From: CAIZGX01 sp044239865
GTDB taxonomy: Bacteria > Bacteroidota > Bacteroidia > Flavobacteriales_D > Sanyastnellaceae
Length of the DNA stretch: 64,000 bases
Assembly (NCBI GenBank): GCA_044239865.1
Contig: JBIIAO010000003.1
Span: forward strand, 1 to 64,000
Direction: 5' to 3'
Part shown: positions 32,457 to 42,047 of the stretch, in pieces
Position numbering within the stretch: the first letter of the stretch is position 1
How the letters are laid out: each line of letters opens with the position of its first letter
Notes under the pieces: generated by a model
Told to the model about the DNA's origin: nothing
The model's input: only the letters and a program-made list of their open reading frames with translations
Databases searched by the model: none
Translations under genes and position numbers: made by a program

Positions 32457-33689
32457 TTATTCGTTTTTCTTGCTAAAGCCATCTCTTGCAATTGCCAATG
32501 TTTCCTTACCAATTCCAACAACAGAAGTAATATTCAAAGGGAACTCGAGTAAAACATGTGTGAAGCTGAGGAAGAATAGAAAACTCAACCCCGTGGAGTA
32601 ATCGTAGAGATATAAACCACAAGCTATGAGCCACAATATTATAATTCCTACGAAACGTAATTTTGGTACTTTATGCCAACGAATTACCTCCGTTTTACTG
32701 AACCAATTTAAGTAATGATACAGGTATGCGAAAGCAATAAATCGCATAAGCATTATGCCAACTGATGAAAAGAAAACCAAATCCCACCAATTGTCCTTGA
32801 GTTCACCTTCCTTTGCGTCTGCAAGTGATACGGAGTTTTTGTAATTCGGATGTTCTTTGTTCTGAATTACAAATTCTTTGTCCATAGAATTTTTCCAACG
32901 TGCGGTGAATTCTTTCTTTTCGACAGAATCTTTCACAAAAAAATTGATGTAGTCTTTATTCGTCATTTGTGGAGTCATTTCGAACTGACGCATAAGACTA
33001 ACATTTGTATAGAAGAAGCCATTTCCTTCAGCATAGTAAGCGTTTTTTCCGTACTCTGTTAAGTTTCCTTTTTCGCTATTAGCGGGTAAAAAGAATACTA
33101 AAGCCATTGGGACCAAAATAAAAAATCCAATAGACAATAATCCTGTTTTACTGCGTGTCTTTAAAGCTCCAAAGAGCATGAAGAGTCCTGTGAATAAATA
33201 AACGTGAATAAGCGTTGGCAGAAGTGAGGTTAAAGCGAAAATCATTGTGCTTGGTTTACCCTGAGTTGCCTCTGGTGATAGCCATCCGGATATATATATG
33301 TACAGGAATAATATCGCTACGAGTTTAATCCAAATGTTTTTTACGAAAACAAATAGAAATGCGCTGAATAAACCCAAAACGAGAAGTTTGTCAAATAAAT
33401 TTGTTTTCGCGAAGTAGTCATATATCTCCGTGTGGAATTTAAAATCTTGGGAGAAGGCTGCGAAGGAGAGTAAAATTCCGATAATTAAAAGGACGAGATA
33501 ATCGTATTTGCCTTTTGAGAAATACTGGCGATCGTGTAACCAACTTATTTCGGTTAGATAGTGAAGAGGACCTAAAAATGCATAGGCAATTAAGAAAGTC
33601 TCAAAAGGAAGAAAAAAAGATAAGCCAGCGCTTATAATCATCAAGCCTATGTTGAGATAATTAATTTTAGCGTCTTTAGTTAGTATCAT
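32457..33689 (-). CDS. Multi-pass membrane protein of unknown function
   Basis: The protein has 410 residues and about nine to ten hydrophobic helices. The conserved-looking loop AFLGPLHYLTEISWLHDRQYF between helices 2 and 3 and a hydrophilic domain of about 100 residues before the last helices (NVSLMRQFEMTPQMTNKD to NSVSLADAKEG) are distinctive. I recognise no named family. The histidines in HYLTEISWLHD could bind metal or cofactor. It is upstream of and probably co-transcribed with the DUF2891 gene. Confidence 0.7.
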   Translation of the reverse strand: MILTKDAKINYLNIGLMIISAGLSFFLPFETFLIAYAFLGPLHYLTEISWLHDRQYFSKGKYDYLVLLIIGILLSFAAFSQDFKFHTEIYDYFAKTNLFDKLLVLGLFSAFLFVFVKNIWIKLVAILFLYIYISGWLSPEATQGKPSTMIFALTSLLPTLIHVYLFTGLFMLFGALKTRSKTGLLSIGFFILVPMALVFFLPANSEKGNLTEYGKNAYYAEGNGFFYTNVSLMRQFEMTPQMTNKDYINFFVKDSVEKKEFTARWKNSMDKEFVIQNKEHPNYKNSVSLADAKEGELKDNWWDLVFFSSVGIMLMRFIAFAYLYHYLNWFSKTEVIRWHKVPKLRFVGIIILWLIACGLYLYDYSTGLSFLFFLSFTHVLLEFPLNITSVVGIGKETLAIARDGFSKKNE

Positions 33690-33877
33690 GCTTCTTTTTG
33701 ATTTAGTGGATTATTCCGTCAAAGCAAAAATAACGGAAGAGTTTCTGAAATTAATTGGAAAACCGATATTTTTTTCATTCGGACAGGATGTCGCTATATT
33801 GGAGAGGATTTTAATAGAAATCCATACAAATAGGCGAGTAGTATTCTCTGTATGTGCAACTAAAGGATGTTTGAGTC

Positions 33878-35140
33878 TTAGCTTGTTTTTTTCGCATATC
33901 CTGCACCATTTTCGCCCAACACAAAATACATTTTCATTAATCCTTTTCCTTTCACTTCAATGTCGCCGCGATATTCACAGGTGAAGATGTCCTTTACCAA
34001 TTCGTAGGTGGTTTCGGTAATATTCACTAGGCCTACCGCGCCGCTACTTTCTGCTCTGCTTGCTGTGTTTACCGTGTCACCCCAAATATCGTATGCGAAT
34101 TTTTTAGTTCCGACTACTCCGGCTACTACTTCACCTGTATTGATGCCAAGTCTGCATTCATAGTACGGTTCGCCTTTGGCAACGCATTCGTTCTTGTAAG
34201 CTGTCATGTATTCTTGCATAGCCAAACCAGCACGAATAGCATCTACTGGATTAGTTTCATTGGCAATGGGTAAACCGCCAGCACACATGTACGCATCTCC
34301 AATGGTTTTGATTTTTTCAAGGTTGTATTTTTCGACAATAGCATCGAAAGCAGAAAAACATTTGTTCAATTCTTCAATCACTTCTTCCGGAGTCATGTTA
34401 GCGCTTCTCACCGTAAACCCTTTGAAATCTGTAAACAGTACCGAAACTTTTGGGTAGTGCTTTGCGCTTGCTTTCCCCGTTGTTTTCAGTTCATCAGCAA
34501 CCTCATCGGGTAAGATGTTGCGAAGAAGTTTATCTGACTGCGATTTTTCATCTGCTAAGGCTTCATTGGCTTCGAGTAAAGCAATCTTGAATTTTATGTT
34601 TGAAATGGTAAGCCTGTAGCGCGTTTCAATAAGCATGAACATAAAAACAGTTACAACAAGTAACAATAAACCGCCATTTACGAGAGCCTCTTCTGTATTC
34701 AAAAGGGGGTTCATTTGAAAGAAGAAGCACGTAGCTAAAATGGAAGGCACTATAATAGCCAAAGAGTAATACCAATTCCATAAAACAAACATACCAGCCC
34801 CTATAAAAAGGGCCAAGTAGTTCAACGAGTGACCTGAAAAGTCATCAACTTCAATAACACTGAAAGTGTATGCGTTCTGTAAGGAAATGAGCAGAAAAGG
34901 AATGAAAATCAACATTTTTGAATTGATGAACTTGCGTCTGTGTGCCAACAAAGCCAATGCCGCTATAATCGATACGCCTATGCGCAACGACATAATTTGA
35001 TTGAAGGCATGGGGAATGTTGAAGTAGTCTGTAATTCCAAAAACAGGATCGAAAATAATTGCAATCCATGCACCGTAGATGTGGTATTTTTCAGAGGATT
35101 TTTCTAAGTCCTCTTCCCAAATTAATTTTGATGCGGTCAT
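33878..35140 (-). CDS. Class III adenylate cyclase, membrane-bound
   Basis: The protein has 420 residues. Up to six hydrophobic segments occupy about 20-172, then a short helix (about 180-215) and a class III cyclase domain (about 228-410). Metal aspartates D238 (SVLFTDFKGF) and D282 (KTIGDAYM) are present. K278 and D351 in the adenine-selecting positions predict ATP rather than GTP, and N358/R362 (VNTASR) stabilise the transition state. All catalytic residues are intact, so cAMP synthesis is expected. ATG 35140 is used instead of an upstream TTG. Confidence 0.93.
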   Translation of the reverse strand: MTASKLIWEEDLEKSSEKYHIYGAWIAIIFDPVFGITDYFNIPHAFNQIMSLRIGVSIIAALALLAHRRKFINSKMLIFIPFLLISLQNAYTFSVIEVDDFSGHSLNYLALFIGAGMFVLWNWYYSLAIIVPSILATCFFFQMNPLLNTEEALVNGGLLLLVVTVFMFMLIETRYRLTISNIKFKIALLEANEALADEKSQSDKLLRNILPDEVADELKTTGKASAKHYPKVSVLFTDFKGFTVRSANMTPEEVIEELNKCFSAFDAIVEKYNLEKIKTIGDAYMCAGGLPIANETNPVDAIRAGLAMQEYMTAYKNECVAKGEPYYECRLGINTGEVVAGVVGTKKFAYDIWGDTVNTASRAESSGAVGLVNITETTYELVKDIFTCEYRGDIEVKGKGLMKMYFVLGENGAGYAKKTS

Positions 35141-35229
35141 GGTTTTTGCATTTATACACAAGCACTAAAAATAGTTCAAAATAGTTTCTACAGGAATAGG
35201 CTGTTTTGAAAAATGCAATGCATAGCATT

Positions 35230-35898
35230 TTAGTCTCTCAATCGAACCTTCAACCCAACCTGCGATGAAAAAACATCCGTGAAGTTGGGAGCCGCAAGTC
35301 CTGATGTTTGATTAATTACCGCTTCTGTGTTGGGTGAGAAGAGGTAAGGGGTATATCCAATTTGAACGAAAGGAGAGAGTCGAATTTTATTTTTTATGTT
35401 GAAGGAATAACTTGTTCGAACGCTCAGATCGCCGCCTATACCGAACGCTTTTGAACGCACGTCGTTATCAATGAAAGGTTCGTCATTTACATTTCGGAAT
35501 AGAGCGCTTGAAGAGGCAGAGAGAATGAAGTCGGTGCACAGACCTTTCAAACTTCCAGTGCTTTCATGACGAAGAATGTATCCCACGTTTAAGAAATGTA
35601 GATTGTATTGATTCACGAAATTCACATTCTCGGCGTAGCTGCTGAAATGCGAATAAGATGCGTTTATTCCTTGTTTGAATTTATTTTCCGATTTGAAAAT
35701 GTAGGATACCGAAGCATTCATTCCGTGCATGAATAAAGGTTGTTTTTCAGTTAGGAAGGGTCTACTGAAATTGTAAGTTTGAATAGCCTTATCCCAGTTG
35801 CTTGCGAACATGTATTTGTACGAAAGATCCGCTTCAATCTCTTGCGCTTGGGTATCTAGGAGCGGAAATAAAAACAGGAGAAGGAAGAGTGCTCTCAT
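35230..35898 (-). CDS. Putative outer-membrane beta-barrel protein
   Basis: The protein has 222 residues. It has a signal peptide (about 1-18, ending TQAQ) and alternating hydrophobic strands (YKYMFASNWD, MNASVSYIFKS, GYILRHE, VGLKVRL) ending in a strand near the C-terminus, as in a small outer-membrane barrel. No family is recognised. The start overlaps the amine-oxidase stop by 4 bp, so it is co-translated with that gene. Confidence 0.65.
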   Translation of the reverse strand: MRALFLLLFLFPLLDTQAQEIEADLSYKYMFASNWDKAIQTYNFSRPFLTEKQPLFMHGMNASVSYIFKSENKFKQGINASYSHFSSYAENVNFVNQYNLHFLNVGYILRHESTGSLKGLCTDFILSASSSALFRNVNDEPFIDNDVRSKAFGIGGDLSVRTSYSFNIKNKIRLSPFVQIGYTPYLFSPNTEAVINQTSGLAAPNFTDVFSSQVGLKVRLRD

Positions 35899-37241
35899 TT
35901 TCTTACATCGTTAATCAGATTAATCACTTCTCTGTAACCCGTTTCAATAGCGCCATGAACCGTTTGGTGATGTCCGTTTGTATTCATGGCTTCACCGGCA
36001 AAGTAGAGTTTTTTAGCAACGGTTTCGCTGGCTACTTTTCGAGCATCACCCATTCCGACAGTGCTGTAGGAATAGGCTCCTCTTACAAAAGGATTAGTAG
36101 TCCAGTTCTGAACGTGCGATGCAACGAACGACGCGGAGGCTTGTCCGTTGTACATTGTGTCTAACTCTTGAAGCAATGCATTTGTTATCGCAGTGTCGCT
36201 TCCCAAAGAAGTTAGATATTCAGCTTGCTGACCCATAATGAAAGAAAGTAAAATATTATCGTCTTGCACTTTCCCTATGCTGTCGTCGGCATAAGCAGCG
36301 CAGATGTTACCTCCAAGAATGTTTTCATCGAAAAACTTAGTGCTGAACTTCAGAAAAACTTTCATTCCCGCATCCATTTCAATTTTTGAAAAGGCTGTTG
36401 TTTTTTCTGTTGGAAGAGCAGGGACGAATTCAATGTCTCCCGATTTCAGAATGGTAATAGGAACGGTAATGATTACCTTATCTGCTGTGTATGCGTTATC
36501 ATTAAAATCAGTTACGTTTATTGTAGGTCCAGCATAATCTATTTGCTTTATTACAGTGTTCAATTGAATGTGGTCTTGAATATGAATCGCAATTTCTTTT
36601 TCAATGAAATCGAAAAATGTTTCTTCAAACTTGAAATCGTCATCGCCTGCACTCCAGTTTTCTTCTTCCATTATTTTCCAATACGCCGAAATAGTTGAAG
36701 CGTCAGCACCTGAATCTCCGGCTATAGCTTCAACAATATTTTTGTATTCATTTCCGAATCCTTTTTGAATGGCGAACTCTTCGAAAGAAACGTCGGGGAC
36801 ATTTTCTTCTTCATCAAAAATCTCGTTAATGTCCCTTGGCAAAGAAGAAACGAGTTCATTGTTGAACCAGTATTTTTCGTTGCTATCGTCGATTGTAATT
36901 TGAGTGTCTGATTTTTTGACTAAATCGCCAACGATACTATTTTCCCCATGCATCCACTGAGCTCCAATGTCAATGGGGAAATTGGCAAAGCCGGTTAGTT
37001 TTCCTAATCTTCCTCCATAGTTAGGAGCCGCCTCTAAAATTTGAAAGTCAATTCCCTTCGATTTCAAAATGTATCCCGCGTACAACCCCGCCACACCTGC
37101 TCCAATAATCAAGACCTTACCTTGAAACGAAGGGCCTTCAAACAAAGTATCTGGCCTGCACGAAGAGAGCAACGCCGAAGGCAATAGCAGTCCACCAATT
37201 GAGAGAAGAGTTGTTTGTTGTAAGAATTTCCGTCTGTCCAT
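35895..37241 (-). CDS. FAD-dependent amine oxidase
   Basis: The protein has 448 residues. The N-terminus RRKFLQQTTLLSIGGLLL looks like a Tat-type or lipoprotein export signal (LLSSC near 24-28). The FAD dinucleotide fold GKVLIIGAGVAGLYAGYILKS (about 41-60), with acidic residue E70 ending the second strand and GGRLGKL after it, is the monoamine/polyamine-oxidase pattern. WMHGENS and the C-terminal YFAGEAMNTNGHHQTVHGAI bind FAD. It probably oxidises an amine substrate in the periplasm. The DRRK-containing export signal is consistent with folding before transport. Confidence 0.92.
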   Translation of the reverse strand: MDRRKFLQQTTLLSIGGLLLPSALLSSCRPDTLFEGPSFQGKVLIIGAGVAGLYAGYILKSKGIDFQILEAAPNYGGRLGKLTGFANFPIDIGAQWMHGENSIVGDLVKKSDTQITIDDSNEKYWFNNELVSSLPRDINEIFDEEENVPDVSFEEFAIQKGFGNEYKNIVEAIAGDSGADASTISAYWKIMEEENWSAGDDDFKFEETFFDFIEKEIAIHIQDHIQLNTVIKQIDYAGPTINVTDFNDNAYTADKVIITVPITILKSGDIEFVPALPTEKTTAFSKIEMDAGMKVFLKFSTKFFDENILGGNICAAYADDSIGKVQDDNILLSFIMGQQAEYLTSLGSDTAITNALLQELDTMYNGQASASFVASHVQNWTTNPFVRGAYSYSTVGMGDARKVASETVAKKLYFAGEAMNTNGHHQTVHGAIETGYREVINLINDVRK

Positions 37242-37292
37242 GGGTTGTTAATTCCAATTTAAGTCTTTTGTAGATGTTGAAAGCATCAGTCC

Positions 37293-37439
37293 TTAGGGCT
37301 CAACTTCACGAATGACGCCGTTTTCACTAATGACTATTTTTTGACCTAGACTCTTCTTCTTTGAAATGAATTTTTTGGCTGAAATTTTCATGCCCTCAAT
37401 TATTCGATCGCGAATTTCCTTTAATTCAGAATTTTTCAT
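37293..37439 (-). CDS. 48-residue partner protein of zeta-like kinase (possible antitoxin)
   Basis: A short open frame of 48 residues, basic and helical at the start (ELKEIRDRIIEGMKISAK), then KSLGQKIVISENGVIREVEP. The final ELVVxxDGKIVRIKP-like motif resembles small proteins I have seen beside zeta-type kinases in Bacteroidota. It starts inside the kinase stop (ATGA), so both are translated as a pair. An antitoxin role is an inference from that coupling. Confidence 0.7.
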   Translation of the reverse strand: MKNSELKEIRDRIIEGMKISAKKFISKKKSLGQKIVISENGVIREVEP

Positions 37440-38014
37440 TTTGCCATTAATTGAATTTGGTTAAATTTTTCATCATTATAAATCACATCTGAATTACCGA
37501 TAGATTTCTCGAATACTAATTCTGGATTGCTTTTCGAATTGTCGTAAATCATTATCAAATCACAGATGTTTTGATAAAGACTAAAAAGGTTTTTAAGGCC
37601 ACCATAATATCTGCGAACTATTGTGTCGTTTGGAATATTATGTCCACCTTCCTTAACTCTTGTTTGAACACGTTTTATTGCTAACTCGGTCGATTCAATC
37701 CAGAAGAATATAAGCGTTATTGAATAGCCTTTTGATTTTGCTCTTTCGATAGTGTTTACAAAACTTCTAGTAGCAAGAGTTGTTTCAAAAGCAAAATCTT
37801 CTCCTAGGTCTAATAGTTCATCAATTCTATTAAGCATGATTCTTCCCGATTCAATAGCAACTTTCTCTGGTTGAAATGGGGATATTCCGCGAGCGATCTC
37901 ATCTGCATTGACATATTCTCTACAGTTCAAAATGTCTGGAAGAAGGTTGAATGAGGCTGTTGTTTTGCCAGCTCCATTGCAGCCACCGATGATATAAAGC
38001 TTCTTTCCAACCAT
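37436..38014 (-). CDS. Zeta-toxin-like P-loop kinase
   Basis: The protein has 192 residues. The Walker A GGCNGAGKTTAS (about 10-21) is followed by YVNADEIARGISP, the zeta-type substrate motif, and FAFETTLATRSFV, then IKRVQTRVKEGGHNIP with conserved arginines. Zeta toxins phosphorylate UDP-sugar peptidoglycan precursors; many chromosomal relatives have uncertain targets. ATG 38014 is preferred to a TTG five codons earlier. The 48-residue gene immediately downstream overlaps its stop by 4 bp. No classical epsilon antitoxin is visible. Confidence 0.9.
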   Translation of the reverse strand: MVGKKLYIIGGCNGAGKTTASFNLLPDILNCREYVNADEIARGISPFQPEKVAIESGRIMLNRIDELLDLGEDFAFETTLATRSFVNTIERAKSKGYSITLIFFWIESTELAIKRVQTRVKEGGHNIPNDTIVRRYYGGLKNLFSLYQNICDLIMIYDNSKSNPELVFEKSIGNSDVIYNDEKFNQIQLMAK

Positions 38015-38041
38015 ATTCAAAGGTAACAAAGATTAGAATGC

Positions 38042-38602
38042 CTATTGATTGATCTGAAGGTACAATTTATACTCAGACTTATTCCAACTATAAATGATCC
38101 CCAAACATCCTGCAATTAAAACGGTGTAAACAAGTGGAGCAGTATGAACTGATCTGTAATACTCAGAATTGTGAATGAGGATCCACATGGTTGTGGAAAC
38201 AATCCCGGCGAAGACAAGACAGCGCGTTAGAATAACGCCCATGTAATTGTTCAATCGCTCAAGGTCTGAAGGAAGTTTGTATAGGGTAGAAGTCCAATGC
38301 TCCTTTTTACCAAGCAAGAGATATCCCACGAAATGACTGAAAGAAAATCCGGGCTCTTCCGGAAGTAAATTCGATGGCATATAGGTTCGAACGTAAAATG
38401 CGAAAAGCGCATAAGCTGTCAATATTGAAAGAATAACAATCAATACCGACCAAGATGAAACTCCACCTATTGTAACCAACGGATTGGCTTCTTTCGAAAG
38501 ATCGGGCGTAAGGGTATGTGTGCAATACGCGTCGTAGCTGCGAGAGAAAAGTATCCAAGCGGTTACTGCAATGAACTTTAGGTTTTTGGGTAGCTTTAGC
38601 AT
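38042..38602 (-). CDS. Membrane protein of unknown function
   Basis: The protein has 186 residues and about four hydrophobic segments. The early SRSYDAYCTHTLTPDLSKEANPL loop, followed by the helix SSWSVLIVILSILTAYAL, recalls a Bacteroidota integral membrane family without a name. ATG 38602 is preferred to a TTG frame 16 codons earlier. It lies 27 bp upstream of the zeta-like kinase. Confidence 0.68.
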   Translation of the reverse strand: MLKLPKNLKFIAVTAWILFSRSYDAYCTHTLTPDLSKEANPLVTIGGVSSWSVLIVILSILTAYALFAFYVRTYMPSNLLPEEPGFSFSHFVGYLLLGKKEHWTSTLYKLPSDLERLNNYMGVILTRCLVFAGIVSTTMWILIHNSEYYRSVHTAPLVYTVLIAGCLGIIYSWNKSEYKLYLQINQ

Positions 38603-38658
38603 ATTATAAAAGTAGTTTAAACCAGCTAACAACTTAATTTTGCGAATCAAGAGCTAAA

Positions 38659-39672
38659 CTAGAAGATTCGACCTTTTCTCTTTAATCGAAGTCCAAGAGT
38701 AAATTGGTTCATCAAATGCCCGCTTTCAATTATTATGTCACTGGTTTTGTAAGATCTGAGAGAGACTAGGCTTGTTGAAACAATGTATAGTTTTTCGAAA
38801 TTCACGCCAATAGAAAACCGGATGTCGCTTTGAAAGGCGAGACTCGCAGATTTGTAATTATTTTTTTCATTCACAAGAGAGTAGTTGTGAAACTGTAATG
38901 CGGGACCTCCCACAAGTGTGAGATTCGTGAAAAATACTTTTTTAATGACTAACGTAGCTGAGTAGCCAGCTCCAATTGCAAAGCTTGTATTGCTGGCTCT
39001 ATTAAGTTGGCCAAATTTGCCATACTCTGAACTTACTTCATTTGGAATAAAAGCACTGTCTGATTTCAATCGGTTAAAAGTGATATTGGCATAATGTACA
39101 AAAGATGTCGCTGATTTTTTTTGAAGTGCGTTTCCCTTAAATGCTGCACCGTAAGAAAATTTCCTTTTGTTTGTGAAATTCATGTAGTTGTAAAAAACAT
39201 TTGTGTTTTTCAAACCATTGTATTGGTAATAGGGGGTAGTGTCATTAAAATTGGCTATAATATTTGATGAGTTTTTGTCGTAATAACCAGTGAACCAATT
39301 AAATCCTAATTCAGAAACTAAGTTGTCTTCGTTTGTTCCAATTATAAAATTAACTGCCTTAGGTTGTGGTTTTCTTAAAGAGGGTTGGTTGGGTACACTA
39401 TACAAATTGAACAAAAAGAATTTTTTTTCATCGGAATAAATTATTCCGACATCAGTTAAACTTTCTGCAATAGGTGAAAGCTCTGTTTTTTGAGAGGTGT
39501 CCTTATTAAATGTTTGAGAAATATGCAAAGAGTGATTACTGTAATTCTGATAAAGCGACCAGACTGCATTGTTGTAATATTTATGTACGTATGTGCTGTC
39601 GAAGTAAAATTGAGCACTAGCTTGGCAAAAGTGCCAAAGAGATATTGCGAGAATGATTATTTTTTTAGTCAT
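38659..39672 (-). CDS. DUF4421 outer-membrane-type protein
   Basis: The protein has 337 residues. A signal peptide (about 1-20, ending ASAQ) is followed by beta-barrel-like strands and the DUF4421 markers FNWFTGYYDKN, KRKFSYGAAFKGNALQKKS and IGAGYSATLVIKK. DUF4421 proteins are predicted outer-membrane barrels limited to Bacteroidota. It begins 3 bp after the stop of the GH31 gene, so it is part of the GH5-GH31 unit and may transport or accommodate the released sugars. Confidence 0.85.
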   Translation of the reverse strand: MTKKIIILAISLWHFCQASAQFYFDSTYVHKYYNNAVWSLYQNYSNHSLHISQTFNKDTSQKTELSPIAESLTDVGIIYSDEKKFFLFNLYSVPNQPSLRKPQPKAVNFIIGTNEDNLVSELGFNWFTGYYDKNSSNIIANFNDTTPYYQYNGLKNTNVFYNYMNFTNKRKFSYGAAFKGNALQKKSATSFVHYANITFNRLKSDSAFIPNEVSSEYGKFGQLNRASNTSFAIGAGYSATLVIKKVFFTNLTLVGGPALQFHNYSLVNEKNNYKSASLAFQSDIRFSIGVNFEKLYIVSTSLVSLRSYKTSDIIIESGHLMNQFTLGLRLKRKGRIF

Positions 39673-39675
39673 AAA

Positions 39676-42027
39676 TTAATCAATAAAAGCACATGTGTAT
39701 GTTCGGTTGTGCCCGTTAGAAACCTCGTATGTCCCTGATTCTCCCTTAGCTCTTTGGCACTTGATTACAGTTCCGTCCCATAATTGAAGGGTGTCGTTTC
39801 CATAACCATAAAAGTAAATTTCAATAGAATCGTTGACATATTCGAAGTCTTTGATTTTGGGGTCATCAACTTCTTTCACAAAAGTGTCAACGTCCTTTGG
39901 GAATACAGGAATGATTTTTCCCTCTTGAATAAACATGGGTAAAAATCCTGGATTGGCAGGGACATCGTAATAATTGTTTCCTGAATACTTTTTGTCAGTC
40001 CAGTAGTGGTACCAATTACCCTCCGGCAGATAGACTTTCCAAAATGTTACGCCTTTAGAGATGTCGTCTCTTGCACCGCCTTCTTTTTCAGTAATAACCG
40101 GAGCACTTAATATTCGGTCACCAAGCATAAATTGATAATCTTGTTTTAAAGCTTCTTTATCTATAGGATAATGCAACGATAAATGTCGAACCATTGGCAA
40201 TCCTTTATCCTCAGCTTGTTGAGCCAATGTGTATATGTAAGGAAATAATTTTGCGTGAAGCTTGGCGTATTTTTTCCATTGTTCCAGTGTTTCTTGATCT
40301 TCATCAAATCGCCAATGGTCACATAAAGGCAAGCCTCTGTGCAACCTCATAACCGGAATCAGCGCTCCCATTTCAATCCAACGAAACATCATGAGTTTAT
40401 CCATTGGCGGTGATTTATAGCAATTATAAGCACCAACATCTATGGATGTACTTGGGTGTGCGGAAATCCCTGTATTGGTTACCCCTACGATTTGTCCTCC
40501 CAAACCTGAAAGGTTATCATAAGTAGCATTTCTATCGCCTGTAAAAGGAAAAGTGACATTGGATTGCTGCCCAATAAATCCGCTTCTTGGAATAATCACA
40601 AAATCTTTATCCGGGTAAGTGGTCTTCCAGAAATTATCTACAGTTTTTGCCCATAACAAAGGAAACTTGTTATGCATGGTTAAACCATATTCTCCGTTAT
40701 ATGAAATCGAGTTATAAGGTGTGTATTCGCCAAAATCATTTATCAAACCATCTGCTCCTGAGTCTGCTATTTTTTTTAATATCTTATTACAAAACCATTT
40801 TGTTGCTTCAGGGTTTGTCCAATCAAATTGTGAATTGTGCCAAATTGCAACTTGAAAAACATAAGGATCCCCCTTCTTATTCTTTGTGAAATAGCCCATT
40901 TTTTTTGCTTCTTCATACAGAGGACTTTTTTTGAATAATATAGCTGTTGGAAGGTACGGTATTATGTAAGAAATGTGTTTTACCCCAGCCTTGTGTTGTT
41001 CTTCGATCATTTTTTTATAATCCGGATACTGTTTTTCGTTCAATGTCCATGCTTCCAATGAATGAAGAATGTCTTTATTCCAGTACCAATCTTCAGCCCA
41101 TATTGCGCTTAAAGGAATCTTATTTTCCCTGCAGATTTTCAACACTTTTTCATTCACAACTTGTCCTATTTCTTTTGTTTGCCAGTCGTTGGACGCATCA
41201 CCCCAAATACCAAAAACCCAGGGGTTAGGTTTTTTATAAGTGCCTGTAGCTTTCTGATACTGACTGATAATATCAAGTGGATTATCAGATAGAAAAACAG
41301 TTGCATGAAAAGCATTGCTGTAATTTGTAATTGCAAGAGTATCAGGATTTGTTTTGCCAAAATCAAACTCGCTAAAATGAAAACTGTTGAGTAAAAAACC
41401 ATAACCCTTTAAGTTTAAAAAAAAAGGAACTGGATAATAGGTAATATCTCGACCTTCGGAAGAACCTATTTGTGAAACCACAGGTAAATCGTATCCTACT
41501 TCTCTGCACCAATTTGTGACTATAGTGCCTTTATGATTTACCTGATTAAAACGCATCCCCATGCCTAAATAGCTGTCATCGGTGTGCGTGTTAAAATTTA
41601 CACAAATTCGAGAATGATGTTCGTCATCTTCTTTTGGAGGATTCATTTCATTTAAACTGAAATCGAGTTTGCTTCCATTTAATTTATATTGAAATTTCAA
41701 TAGGCTATCGTTCTTATCCGATAATAAGACAAAAACATGAAGCGAATCTGATTTAAACGTTTCGATGGCTTTACTAACTATTTGTTTTTTATCTGATTTA
41801 CCTTTTGTCCAAACAAAATAAGGTGAATTGGCTTTAATGGTATTGTCAGTGAAATGCTGCAGGGTAATCCCGTTGTCAATTACTAACAGAGGTTGGGGTT
41901 CTCCCTCCTTAATAACTTCAAAGCGAAATGGCTTTTCGGTTACCCTAACTGAATACCCTTCATGTTGAGAATAGCAAAAAGTCCCAAGGCATGCGCTAAT
42001 GAGTGTAAGATATATTCGTAAACACAT
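39676..42027 (-). CDS. Glycoside hydrolase family 31 alpha-glycosidase
   Basis: The protein has 783 residues. A signal peptide (about 1-20, ending CYSQ) precedes an N-terminal beta-sandwich, the catalytic barrel (about 270-600) and C-terminal beta domains. The nucleophile is D431 in DGLINDFGEYTPYN and the acid/base candidate is D498 in TGDRNATYD. The DFGE form of the motif is shared with alpha-xylosidase and sulfoquinovosidase subgroups rather than the usual alpha-glucosidase WxDxxE form. The arginine-rich sulfonate-binding loop of sulfoquinovosidases is not evident in AIWAEDWYWNKDI. It is secreted, in an operon with a GH5 and a DUF4421 gene. Confidence 0.9.
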   Translation of the reverse strand: MCLRIYLTLISACLGTFCYSQHEGYSVRVTEKPFRFEVIKEGEPQPLLVIDNGITLQHFTDNTIKANSPYFVWTKGKSDKKQIVSKAIETFKSDSLHVFVLLSDKNDSLLKFQYKLNGSKLDFSLNEMNPPKEDDEHHSRICVNFNTHTDDSYLGMGMRFNQVNHKGTIVTNWCREVGYDLPVVSQIGSSEGRDITYYPVPFFLNLKGYGFLLNSFHFSEFDFGKTNPDTLAITNYSNAFHATVFLSDNPLDIISQYQKATGTYKKPNPWVFGIWGDASNDWQTKEIGQVVNEKVLKICRENKIPLSAIWAEDWYWNKDILHSLEAWTLNEKQYPDYKKMIEEQHKAGVKHISYIIPYLPTAILFKKSPLYEEAKKMGYFTKNKKGDPYVFQVAIWHNSQFDWTNPEATKWFCNKILKKIADSGADGLINDFGEYTPYNSISYNGEYGLTMHNKFPLLWAKTVDNFWKTTYPDKDFVIIPRSGFIGQQSNVTFPFTGDRNATYDNLSGLGGQIVGVTNTGISAHPSTSIDVGAYNCYKSPPMDKLMMFRWIEMGALIPVMRLHRGLPLCDHWRFDEDQETLEQWKKYAKLHAKLFPYIYTLAQQAEDKGLPMVRHLSLHYPIDKEALKQDYQFMLGDRILSAPVITEKEGGARDDISKGVTFWKVYLPEGNWYHYWTDKKYSGNNYYDVPANPGFLPMFIQEGKIIPVFPKDVDTFVKEVDDPKIKDFEYVNDSIEIYFYGYGNDTLQLWDGTVIKCQRAKGESGTYEVSNGHNRTYTCAFID

Positions 42028-42047
42028 AGTTAAAGATGTTTTTCAGG

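Noticed and set aside
33688..33984. Plus-strand open frame of 98 codons
   Set aside because: It overlaps the end of the adenylate cyclase gene antisense, has no family resemblance and poor start context.
39676..42027. Naming the GH31 enzyme a sulfoquinovosidase
   Set aside because: The nucleophile motif is shared but the arginine-rich sulfonate-binding loop is not evident, and no sulfoquinovose genes are near.
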